NCBI RefSeq assembly: GCF_014192225.1
Contig: NZ_JACHXS010000002.1
Span: forward strand, 62,001 to 126,000
Source of the DNA: Pseudoduganella umbonata
Lineage (GTDB): Bacteria; Pseudomonadota; Gammaproteobacteria; Burkholderiales; Burkholderiaceae_D
Direction of reading: 5' to 3'
DNA: 64,000 bases
In this document: piece by piece, positions 15,169 to 22,937 of the stretch
How the letters are laid out: each line of letters begins with the position of its first letter
Numbering within the stretch: the stretch's first letter is position 1
Program-made: the position numbers and the translations under genes
Notes under the pieces: generated by a model
Seen by the model: the letters and a program-made list of their open reading frames with translations, nothing else
Told to the model about the DNA's origin: nothing
The model's database searches: none

Positions 15169-17364
15169 CTACACCCGCACCACGTTCCGCTCGATCGCTT
15201 CGCTGTGCACGAGGATCTTTTCCGCGTCGGCATGCAGCAGGCGCACGCGGCGCTGCACCACCGGCCAGCCGGGCCAGTCCACCGAACCGGCCGGGGCGAT
15301 CGTTTCCGACCAGGCCAGGTCTTCCTCCAGGCTCGGCACCGGCGTCTTCACGCCGTGCCTGGCCAGCGCATTGGCCAGCGTGCGGCCGACCTGCACGTGG
15401 CTGGCGGCCAGCATGCGGTTCACCTCGCGCGCCGGAATGTCCTTCACGTGGCGGCGCAGGATCGCGCGCAGTGCCGCCACGTGCGCCACCAGCAGGTAGT
15501 TCTGCACGATGAACAGGTTGATGTCTTCCACCGCGCGGCGCTTGCTGGCAGGTTCGTCCAGCATGCGCACCATGGCCGCGCTCAGCATGGCCAGCGCATC
15601 CATCAGCCCCTTGCGCTGGATCCGGTAGGGGAAGTCGTTGCGGCACTTGCCCTGCAACAGTTCGAACGCCGCTTCCATGTAGCGCCCGTTCGCCACCAGC
15701 ACCTGCTGGATCAGCTTCGGCAGGCTCTGGTACTCCCAGCTCGCCAGCACGAAGCTGAACACGGTGGCGACGGCGGCGCCGATGAACGTGTCGACCAGCC
15801 GTTCCGTGATCGTGTGCAGGTTGCCGCCGGCGGCCAGGTTCATCTGCAGCAGGATCATGATCGACACCGCGATCGCCGTATACCGGTAGCGCAGGTAGAC
15901 GAAGGTGGGGGTGGCGATGGTGGCCAGGATCAGGGCGGTCAGGATCACCGCGGGGTGGTTGAAGAACAGCAGGATCGCGGCCGTGATCACGCAGCCGATC
16001 ACGGTGCCGACGATGCGGTCGCCGCGGCGCTGCATCGTCATCGAGAAGCTGGGCCGCAGGATGATCACGATGGTGAGGATGATCCAGTAGCTGTGCGCCG
16101 AATATGGCAGCAGCGTGCCGATCGCCAGTCCCACCGCGATGGCCATCGCTACCCGCAGGGAGAAGCGGAACACCGGCGAATCCATGCGGAAGTGCGACAG
16201 CAGCACGCCGATCTCGTACTTTTGCTGCGACAGGAATGGCTGCATGTCGGCGTCCTGCCAGTACGGCGTGCTGTCGTAGGCCTTCTGGCTGGCGCCGTGC
16301 AGTTCGCCGACCATGTTGATGATGGCGCGCACCTTGTTGCGCTGCGCGCGCAGCACGGCCAGCGCTTCATGCGCCGGCTTGCCTGCCTCGACGCGGCGCT
16401 GCAGTTCGGCCAGCTCGGCCTCGATCGCGGCCAGTTCCGGCTCGTAGCTGATGGCCTGGAACGACGCCTTCTTGCGCGTGACCGCATAGGCCACCGACTC
16501 GATGTCGCGCGCGCACTTGAAGGCCAGCCCGCGCAACGCTTCCAGTGCCGGCGAATCGGCCAGGTGCACGCGCAGCTGCGCGTAGTCGGTATGCGTCGAC
16601 AGGATCTGCTCGTACAGGTCCAGCATGCACACGTGGATCTGCACCACGATCGCATCCTTGCGGTTCTGGTGCGCGCGCAGGATCAGGTCGCGCGAAGCCT
16701 GCTGCTTGTCGGCCAGCGCGGCCTGCTGGCGCACCAGCTTGTTGAACTGCTCCGTCAGGTTGTAGCGCGTGTCGTAGAAGTCGGCCTTGGTGTCGATGTA
16801 GGCGGCCAGTTCGAACAGCGCCTCGGCCAGCACCTGCTGCTTGATGCGGTGGCGCAGCAGCCACGCGATGCCCATTGCGTAGGCCAGGTAGGCGATGCCG
16901 CCCAGCGTGAACAGGCCGGCATGCGCCAGCGCCTGCAACGGCGTCAGATGGTGCTCCATCGACATCGTCATGATGAACAGCGTGGCGAGCTGCAGCGGCA
17001 TCGACTTCTTGCCGTACACGATCATCATGCTGGCCAAGAACGACAGCAGCACCAGCACGGCGGTCAGCAGCCAGAAATAGGGCGCGCACAGGCTCACTAC
17101 CAGCGTCACCAGGCTGCACAGCAGCACCGATGCCAGCATCTCGTTGAGCTTGTGGCGCAACGGGCTGGGCATGTCCATCAAGGCCGTGCACAGCGCGCCG
17201 ATGCCGACCGACATGGCGGTGGCCATGTCGGCGACGGCGAGCGTCGCGCAGATGATGCCGATCAGGCCCGCGCCGAAGCGCAGGCCGAGATGGAAGTAGT
17301 GGCTATGGAAGAAGGTGCGCGGGCTCAGTGCATAATGTAACAAGGGCGGTAAAGACTGGGACAT
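15169..17364 (-). CDS. FUSC-family inner-membrane protein (YccS/YhfK-like)
   Basis: 731 residues. An N-terminal block of about five to six membrane helices (residues 30-190), a long cytoplasmic helical region (about 200-400), a second FUSC membrane block (about 405-530, including the typical YWIILTIVIILRPSF stretch) and a helical C-terminal domain. This two-block design is that of YccS/YhfK and the aromatic-acid exporter AaeB group; the substrate is not known, export of aromatic acids is only a family possibility. The ATG at 17364 is 13 bases after the M14 peptidase stop, so these two genes are co-transcribed. Confidence 0.87.
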   Translation of the reverse strand: MSQSLPPLLHYALSPRTFFHSHYFHLGLRFGAGLIGIICATLAVADMATAMSVGIGALCTALMDMPSPLRHKLNEMLASVLLCSLVTLVVSLCAPYFWLLTAVLVLLSFLASMMIVYGKKSMPLQLATLFIMTMSMEHHLTPLQALAHAGLFTLGGIAYLAYAMGIAWLLRHRIKQQVLAEALFELAAYIDTKADFYDTRYNLTEQFNKLVRQQAALADKQQASRDLILRAHQNRKDAIVVQIHVCMLDLYEQILSTHTDYAQLRVHLADSPALEALRGLAFKCARDIESVAYAVTRKKASFQAISYEPELAAIEAELAELQRRVEAGKPAHEALAVLRAQRNKVRAIINMVGELHGASQKAYDSTPYWQDADMQPFLSQQKYEIGVLLSHFRMDSPVFRFSLRVAMAIAVGLAIGTLLPYSAHSYWIILTIVIILRPSFSMTMQRRGDRIVGTVIGCVITAAILLFFNHPAVILTALILATIATPTFVYLRYRYTAIAVSIMILLQMNLAAGGNLHTITERLVDTFIGAAVATVFSFVLASWEYQSLPKLIQQVLVANGRYMEAAFELLQGKCRNDFPYRIQRKGLMDALAMLSAAMVRMLDEPASKRRAVEDINLFIVQNYLLVAHVAALRAILRRHVKDIPAREVNRMLAASHVQVGRTLANALARHGVKTPVPSLEEDLAWSETIAPAGSVDWPGWPVVQRRVRLLHADAEKILVHSEAIERNVVRV

Positions 17365-17377
17365 GGACCCGCCTTCG

Positions 17378-19075
17378 TTACAGCAGCCCCAGTACCGGAT
17401 AGCGGCGCCACTCCGGCTCCGCATGCCGCGCGCAGTTGTGCAGGATGAAGTCCAGCACCGCCTCCTGGTTCGCCAGCAAGCCAGGGTTGGCCGCCTTCCA
17501 TGCGTCGAATTTCATGCGCAGTCCGGGCTCTTCCTCCAGCAGCTGCACTGCCAGGTCTTCGAACACGTAGTCGGAGATCGCTTCCTTTTTCTCCAGCACG
17601 GAGTTGAAGAAACCCCAGCGGAAGAAGCTGTCGTGCGCCTGCGGTTCCAGCGTTTCGACGGCGTAGCGGGCATTGTCCTGGTCCAGCGGCACGATCCAGT
17701 CGCCGGCGTTCAGCGTGAACGTGCCGGTGCGTGCCTCGACGTCGACCACGTCATGGAACATGTGGCCCTCGTAGGCGGTGGCGCGGGTCGACAGTTCGCC
17801 GATGTGGTAGTAGCGCGCCTCGGCCTGCCGTTCCTGCTCGACGCGCGTCATCCGCACGCCGTTCCATTGCAGCCGCTCGACGACTTCGCGCCAGGCCTGC
17901 GGGATCACGTACGCTGTCGGCACCTGTACCACGGTGTCCGGCAGGAAGCTGTTGAAGTAGGGGATGTCCTTCTCGTACGGCTTGCTGCGGTCGTACGACA
18001 GCCGCGTATAGTTGCCCAGCACGCTCGGATGGCGGCGCGCTTCGTAGCCCTTGAAGCGGAAGGTGGATGGCGTGTCGGACATCTTCCACGTCACCGTCCA
18101 TTCGCGTTGCCGGCGTTGCGCGGCTTTCGCTTCGTCGCGCAGGCGGCGGATTTCGCCGGCATGCCGCACGGTGAATTCGCGCGTCACGTCCAGCAGCGTG
18201 CGCATCGATTCATAGCGGTCGCTGAACGGCTTCAGCATGTGCGTTTCCGGCATGAAGCCGATGATGTTGTGCAGTGCCGTGAAGCCGGTGGAGAAGCGCG
18301 GCACTTCGAGGAATTCGGCAATGCCGTCGTCCGGCGTGTCCTGCACCGGATTGACGTACGGGCAGGTGGGCCAGCCGCGCTGCGCCATCTCCGTATAAAT
18401 GTGCGGCAGCATCGTGTCGCGCAGGAACGGGCCGAGACCGGAACCCAGCTTGTCGGCCTGGGTGTGGATCAGCGTCATCGTGTACGTGTAGTCGGCGCCG
18501 TTGGACGTGTGCGTGTCGACCATCACGTCCGGGTCCCAGGCGGTGATCAGTTCGTTGAAGAAGCGCGCGTTCAGCGTGTCGCACTTGATGAAGTCGCGGT
18601 TCAGGTCCAGGTGGCGGCTGTTGCCGCGGAAACCGAACAGTTCAGGGCCTTCCTGGTTCGGCCGCGAGGTATTCGCGCGGTTCAGCGCGCCGTCCACGTT
18701 ATACACGGGCACGAACAGCAGCACGGTGTCGCCCAGCGTGGCCAGTTTCGCCGGGTCGAAGCAGAAGTCGCGCACGATCGCCATGCAGGCGTCGATGCCT
18801 TCCGGTTCGCCCGGGTGGATGCCGTTGTTGTTGAAAAAGACGGGCCGGCCGGCGCGCTTGATTGCTTCGCGGTCGAACACGCCGTCCGCGCTCACCACGC
18901 CCACGTGCAGCGGAATGCCGCCATCGGAAACCCCTGCCTGCCGGAAGCTCAGCACCCGGGGAAAGCGGCGCGCCAGTTCTTCGTAGAACGCGATGCATTC
19001 GGACCACAGCGTGGTCTGGTTCTGGTTGCCTTTTTCGTAAGGCGTGGGCATGGGGGCGAGCGATTCGGGGTGCAT
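17378..19075 (-). CDS. M14-family metallocarboxypeptidase-like protein
   Basis: About 565 residues. Zinc-binding HxxE is visible as H87-P-G-E90 in GIHPGEPEG and the third ligand is the His of DTHTSNGAD; N-R pairs typical of the substrate site (SRHLDLNRDF) are present. No clear signal peptide with the start used here, so it may be cytoplasmic, although some relatives are secreted. The upstream in-frame ATG at 19144 overlaps a likely -10 box (TACAAT on the minus strand), so I prefer the ATG at 19075; 19144 remains possible and would add 23 residues. First gene of a set with the FUSC protein and possibly the YkgJ protein. Peptide or amide substrate unknown. Confidence 0.85.
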   Translation of the reverse strand: MHPESLAPMPTPYEKGNQNQTTLWSECIAFYEELARRFPRVLSFRQAGVSDGGIPLHVGVVSADGVFDREAIKRAGRPVFFNNNGIHPGEPEGIDACMAIVRDFCFDPAKLATLGDTVLLFVPVYNVDGALNRANTSRPNQEGPELFGFRGNSRHLDLNRDFIKCDTLNARFFNELITAWDPDVMVDTHTSNGADYTYTMTLIHTQADKLGSGLGPFLRDTMLPHIYTEMAQRGWPTCPYVNPVQDTPDDGIAEFLEVPRFSTGFTALHNIIGFMPETHMLKPFSDRYESMRTLLDVTREFTVRHAGEIRRLRDEAKAAQRRQREWTVTWKMSDTPSTFRFKGYEARRHPSVLGNYTRLSYDRSKPYEKDIPYFNSFLPDTVVQVPTAYVIPQAWREVVERLQWNGVRMTRVEQERQAEARYYHIGELSTRATAYEGHMFHDVVDVEARTGTFTLNAGDWIVPLDQDNARYAVETLEPQAHDSFFRWGFFNSVLEKKEAISDYVFEDLAVQLLEEEPGLRMKFDAWKAANPGLLANQEAVLDFILHNCARHAEPEWRRYPVLGLL

Positions 19076-19240
19076 GGTCTGGATCTCAGGAGCATTGACG
19101 GGAACGGTGGCGCCGGGTAGGCGGCCGAGCCGCGATTGTAGCATTGCAACCTCTGTGGCAAGGACGCCGCAGCGGCCCGGAAACGTGCGTACGCGGCGTT
19201 GAAAAGCATGCTATCAACGGCGTTTTCAGGAGGGGAACCA

Positions 19241-20197
19241 ATGGAACGGATGATGGCTTTCACTGCGAAAATACTGTGCGTACTCACGCTGGCGCTGGGC
19301 GGCATTGCCGCGGCACAGCAGCCGGCCACGGCGCCGCGCTTCACGTTGAATATACCGGCTGCCACCCCGGCGGCGCAGGCCGAGTACTCGGTGCAATTCA
19401 TCGGCACGGCGACGGTGCTGGTCCGCTTCGGCGGCCTGACGATCCTGACCGACCCGAACTTCCTGCACAAGGGCGATCACGTGCACCTGGGCTATGGCCT
19501 CACGTCCGAGCGGCAGACGGATCCCGCGATCGAATTCGATGCGCTGCCGCCGATCGACCTGGTGCTGCTGTCGCACCTGCACGACGACCACTTCGACAAG
19601 CTGGTGCGGGAAAAACTGAAGCGCGCCACGCCGATCGTGACCACCGCCTCGGCGGCGGACGACTTGCGGGAACTGGGCTTCACGGCCGTGATCGGGCTCA
19701 GCACGTGGCAGGACGTGCTGGTGACGAAGGGGGAAACCACGCTGCGCCTGACGGCGATGCCTGGCCGCCATGGCCCGGTGGCGGCGGCCGCCCTGCTGCC
19801 GGCGGTGATGGGTTCCATGCTGGACTTCTCATCGGCCGCCGGGCGGTACCGCATGTATGTCTCCGGCGACACGATGGTGTACCGCGACATCGACGAGATT
19901 CCGCGGCGCTTCCCCAGCGTGGACCTGGCGCTGCTGCACCTGGGCGGCACCCGCATCCTCGGCATCGTGACGGTGACGATGGATGCAAAGGAAGGCCTGA
20001 AAATGCTGAAACTGATCGCGCCGCATCACGCGATCCCGATCCACTACAACGACTACGACGTATTCAAGTCGCCGCTGTCGGACTTCCAGAAGGCCGTGCA
20101 GGACGCCGGGCTGGCCGACAAGGTCAGTTACCTGAAGCATGGTGAAACATACCGCTTCAAGCCGGTGGCGCCGGGCCCGGCGACATCGGCACGCTGA
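19241..20197 (+). CDS. Secreted metallo-beta-lactamase-fold hydrolase
   Basis: 318 residues with a signal peptide (cleavage near AAAQQ) followed by an MBL-fold domain. The metal motif is intact: HLHDDHFD (HxHxDH) plus downstream ligand positions GRHG, SGDTMVY and IPIHYNDY. It resembles the L-ascorbate-6-phosphate/UlaG-NAPE-PLD-like branch rather than class B beta-lactamases; substrate unknown. AGGAGGGGAACCA gives a strong ribosome site for the ATG at 19241. The next gene encodes a shorter paralogue that has lost the metal motif, so the pair probably arose by tandem duplication. Confidence 0.87.
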   Translation: MERMMAFTAKILCVLTLALGGIAAAQQPATAPRFTLNIPAATPAAQAEYSVQFIGTATVLVRFGGLTILTDPNFLHKGDHVHLGYGLTSERQTDPAIEFDALPPIDLVLLSHLHDDHFDKLVREKLKRATPIVTTASAADDLRELGFTAVIGLSTWQDVLVTKGETTLRLTAMPGRHGPVAAAALLPAVMGSMLDFSSAAGRYRMYVSGDTMVYRDIDEIPRRFPSVDLALLHLGGTRILGIVTVTMDAKEGLKMLKLIAPHHAIPIHYNDYDVFKSPLSDFQKAVQDAGLADKVSYLKHGETYRFKPVAPGPATSAR

Positions 20198-20289
20198 TCG
20201 CGGAATAGTGACATTCGGCAATAAGGTTGCGGCAGTTCATCTTTCCGATGAAGCCGGCATGGTAACTGTAGGGTTTCCACGGAGGCCCC

Positions 20290-21024
20290 ATGAAGATGCC
20301 ACAGCCGCAGTGCCTGCCTTTGCTTTCGTTACTGTTGCCATTGATATTCGGCACCTTCATGCCCGCGCCCGCCGCCGCCGCCGACGTGCCGCGCTACCGG
20401 ATCACGATCCCGTCCGGCATGGCGAGCCGGGATCCCGGCGGCGTGGTGCGATTCTTCGGCACCGCCACCGCGCTGCTGCGCGTGCGCGGGCTGACCGTGC
20501 TGATCGATCCGGGCGCCGACGGGGCCGTGTCGTCGCCCGACATGGCCGGGGTCGACCTGGTGCTGCTGTCGAATCCCGACTGGAGCGGCGTGGCCGGGGC
20601 GGGGTGGGGCACCGGATGGCGCGGGCGGCCGGTGGTGGCGATGGCGGGCAGCGCCGAACGCCTGCGCAGCCACGGTATTCGCAGCGTATATCCGCTCGAC
20701 ACATGGGAAGGCATCACGGTGCGCAAGGGCGGTACGCGGCTGCGCGTGACGTCGATGCCCGATCCGCTGGGCGCGCGGCCGGCACTGCTGGCGGCCATGC
20801 TCGATTTCGGGCCGTCGTGCCGGGTGCTGGTCAACCACGGCGACCTGTCGGCAACCGAGATCGGTTTGATTCCGCAGCGTTTTCCCGGTGCCCGGATGGC
20901 ACTGCTGCGGCACGCCGGTACGCCGCTGCTGCTGGCGATGGAGAAGGATGGCGGCGAGCCGGTGCCGGCCCATCCGGTGGCGCGCGGCGAGCCATACCGT
21001 TTCGGCTCGCCGACCTGCCGTTGA
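20290..21024 (+). CDS. Degenerate metallo-beta-lactamase-fold paralogue (no metal motif)
   Basis: 244 residues, signal peptide (cleavage near AAADV), then an MBL-like core that parallels the upstream gene: FFGTATALLRVRGLTVLIDPG corresponds to FIGTATVLVRFGGLTILTDPN, and NHGDLSATEIGLIPQRFPGARMALL corresponds to the SGDTMVYRDIDEIPRRFPSVDLALL region. Where the neighbour has SHLHDDHFD this protein has SNPDWSG, and the late His of IPIHYND is also missing. It therefore cannot bind the usual two metals. The frame is open and codon use is normal, so it seems maintained rather than a pseudogene; a binding or regulatory role for the intact neighbour is possible. Confidence 0.8.
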   Translation: MKMPQPQCLPLLSLLLPLIFGTFMPAPAAAADVPRYRITIPSGMASRDPGGVVRFFGTATALLRVRGLTVLIDPGADGAVSSPDMAGVDLVLLSNPDWSGVAGAGWGTGWRGRPVVAMAGSAERLRSHGIRSVYPLDTWEGITVRKGGTRLRVTSMPDPLGARPALLAAMLDFGPSCRVLVNHGDLSATEIGLIPQRFPGARMALLRHAGTPLLLAMEKDGGEPVPAHPVARGEPYRFGSPTCR

Positions 21025-21082
21025 GCCCGGCCTTGGATCGGTCTGGTTCAGCGGGCCCGTTCGTCGACCGACTGGCCCAGGC

Positions 21083-21640
21083 TTACTTCTTCGCGTTGGC
21101 CTCGACCCATTTCTCGAACGCGGCCACGAACTTGCCGATCAGCTCCTTGGTCTGCTCGTTGTTGATGCTGCCGTCTTCGCCCAGGTAGTTCTGCGAGCCG
21201 CCGATGTAGAGTTCCGGCGCCGGCATCACCGGCACATTCAGGAACACCACGGCCTGGCGCGTGTTGTGGTTGGCGCCGAAGCCGCCCTGGGCACCCGGCG
21301 ATTGCGAGACGACGGCGGCCGGCTTGCCATCCCAGACGCTCTGGCCCCACGGCCGCGAACCGACATCGATCGCGTTCTTCAGCGCACCCGAGATCGTGCG
21401 GTTGTATTCCGGCGTGAAGAACAGCACGGCGTCGGCGGCCTTCAGCTGGGTGCGGAACGCGGTCCACGCTTCGGCCGGCGTGTTGGCGTCGTCCAGGTCC
21501 TGGTTGTACAGCGGCATGTCCAGCTCGACCAGTTCGCCCTCCAGCGACGGCGGCAGCATGTTGATGACGGCCTGGGCATATTTGCGGGTCAGCGATTCCT
21601 TGCGCAGGCTGCCGACGAGGACAGCGACTTTCTTTGCCAT
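21083..21640 (-). CDS. NADPH-dependent FMN reductase (ChrR/YieF type)
   Basis: 185-residue flavodoxin-fold protein. The N-terminal GSLRKESLTRKYA loop binds the FMN phosphate, and PEYNRTISGALKNAIDVGSRP (about residues 77-97) is the family signature that contacts the flavin ring. Family members reduce quinones, chromate and azo compounds and protect against oxidative stress; physiological substrate uncertain. The ATG at 21640 is preceded by AGGAGATCAAGC, and homology begins there; longer in-frame starts read into intergenic sequence. Stands alone, convergent with the MBL pair. Its upstream region (21641-21777) runs to the left edge of an insertion sequence. Confidence 0.9.
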   Translation of the reverse strand: MAKKVAVLVGSLRKESLTRKYAQAVINMLPPSLEGELVELDMPLYNQDLDDANTPAEAWTAFRTQLKAADAVLFFTPEYNRTISGALKNAIDVGSRPWGQSVWDGKPAAVVSQSPGAQGGFGANHNTRQAVVFLNVPVMPAPELYIGGSQNYLGEDGSINNEQTKELIGKFVAAFEKWVEANAKK

Positions 21641-21777
21641 GCTTGATCTCCTGAGAGTTGCGTGTGAAAAAGACAATGTACCGCAAGCTGGCCGGATGTG
21701 CAGGAATCCGCTGTCCGTTTGGCCTGGCGTTTGCCGCGAGGCAGACGCGCGGCTATGCCGGAAGAGAGACGGCGCCA

Positions 21778-21786
21778 ATGAAAAAA
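21778..21786. repeat. Target-site duplication, left copy (IS copy 1)
   Basis: ATGAAAAAA, repeated exactly at 22884-22892. IS1595 elements usually duplicate 8 bp, so one base of the nine may be chance. Confidence 0.8.
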
Positions 21787-22883
21787 GGCGCTGACACCCG
21801 AGCACGTGGGGTGAACTGAACCATTCGCTGCCATCGCTGTCTCATATCCTATTGACGATGGAGGCGGCGATGCATGGCGGCGTGTTCAACAGCTTGCTGG
21901 AACGATTGCGCGGGCAACTCGACGGGTTCTCCGGCGCCCAACTGACAACACTGCGTGCCCTGCTCGAGTCGGCGTCCTCACTGGCGACCTGTCTTGAACT
22001 GATCGAAAAGTTCGGCCGGCCCTGCGATCGTTGTCCGCATTGCGCGGCGACCCGTATCCATGGGCACGGCAGCACTGGCGGCCTGCAACGCTACCGCTGC
22101 CTGACGTGCCGCCGTACTTTCAATGCCTTGACCGGTACACCGTTCGCTTTCCTGCGGTTGCGCGGCAAATGGCTGCCGTTCCTGCAGGCGGTGCTCGATT
22201 CCCGCACGGTCCGGGGCGCCGCCGAAAACATCGGCATCCACCGCAACACCAGCTTTCGCTGGCGCCATCGTTTCATGGGATCAGCACGGCACGACCGGCC
22301 ACCGCGGCTGCAAGGCATTGTCGAGGCGGATGAGACCTATCTGCTCGAATCGCAGAAGGGCAGTCGGCACCTGGACCGGCCGGCGCGTCGGCGTGGCGGC
22401 AAGGCCAGGCGGCGCGGCATTTCCAACGAACTCGACTGCATCCTCGTGGCACGCGACCGTGACGGCAAAACGCGGGATTTCGTCTGCGGCCGAGGCCCGG
22501 TCACGGCGCGCCAGCTGGCGTCCCACCTGCCACCAGTACTGGCTGCCGATGTCCTGCTGGTGTCGGACAGCGCTGCCGCTTACCGAACATTTGCGCGCCG
22601 CGCCGGCATCCTGCATGAAGCAGTCAATCTGAGCGCAGGAGTGCGCACCCGCGGCGCGCTCCACCTGCAACATGTGAACGGCTATCACAGCCGCTTTCAT
22701 GGCTGGCTGACGCGCTTCAATGGCGTGGCGAGCAAATACCTGCCGAACTACCTGGGCTGGCGCCATGGCCTCGACGGGTGCCGTTGGCTGGCTCCGGCAG
22801 ACTGCCTGATCGCCGCGCTGCGCGGCAATGGCGCTCTTTCTTGATGACCTGGCGAAACTTCCACAGGTTCGGGTGACAGCGCC
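21787..22883 (+). mobile_element. IS1595-family insertion sequence, copy 1 (1,097 bp)
   Basis: Terminal inverted repeats GGCGCTGACACCCG (left) and the complement of CGGGTGACAGCGCC (right) match at 13 of 14 positions. One transposase gene (21858-22844). Flanked by a 9-bp direct repeat. Inserted at the distal edge of the T-tract of the S46 peptidase terminator. Confidence 0.88.
21858..22844 (+). CDS. IS1595-family transposase (ISXO2-like)
   Basis: 328 residues. N-terminal helical domain, then a zinc ribbon (CDRCPHC...CLTCRRTF, four Cys pairs at about 59-86) typical of this family, a HTH-like region, and the ISXO2 DDE-type catalytic domain: first Asp in EADETYLLES (about residue 158), second in LVSDSAAAYRT (about 237), and the Asn/His/Glu-like third motif around HVNGYHSRFHGWL. 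A TTG six bases upstream is an alternative start. The gene looks intact, so the element may be active. Nearly the same protein is encoded by copy 2. Confidence 0.92.
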   Translation: MEAAMHGGVFNSLLERLRGQLDGFSGAQLTTLRALLESASSLATCLELIEKFGRPCDRCPHCAATRIHGHGSTGGLQRYRCLTCRRTFNALTGTPFAFLRLRGKWLPFLQAVLDSRTVRGAAENIGIHRNTSFRWRHRFMGSARHDRPPRLQGIVEADETYLLESQKGSRHLDRPARRRGGKARRRGISNELDCILVARDRDGKTRDFVCGRGPVTARQLASHLPPVLAADVLLVSDSAAAYRTFARRAGILHEAVNLSAGVRTRGALHLQHVNGYHSRFHGWLTRFNGVASKYLPNYLGWRHGLDGCRWLAPADCLIAALRGNGALS

Positions 22884-22892
22884 ATGAAAAAA
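22884..22892. repeat. Target-site duplication, right copy (IS copy 1)
   Basis: ATGAAAAAA. The six A are at the same time the T-tract of the minus-strand terminator 22893-22916. Confidence 0.8.
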
Positions 22893-22916
22893 GCCACGCC
22901 CCTCGCGGGACGTGGC
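22893..22916 (-). terminator. Terminator of the S46 peptidase gene
   Basis: GCCACG-N12-CGTGGC with an inner CCC/GGG pairing; the minus-strand T-run is 22892-22887. Stays functional after the IS insertion because the target duplication restored the T-run. Confidence 0.85.
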
Positions 22917-22937
22917 TTTCAATCGGGGCGGGAACGC

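Noticed and set aside
20290..21024. Pseudogene call for the second MBL-fold gene
   Set aside because: The frame is open and codon use normal, with an intact signal peptide; only the metal motif is lost.
21768..21786. GGCGCCA next to the left IS end as an extra inverted-repeat end
   Set aside because: It lies outside the target duplication, so it is not part of the present element; kept only as a finding on target preference.
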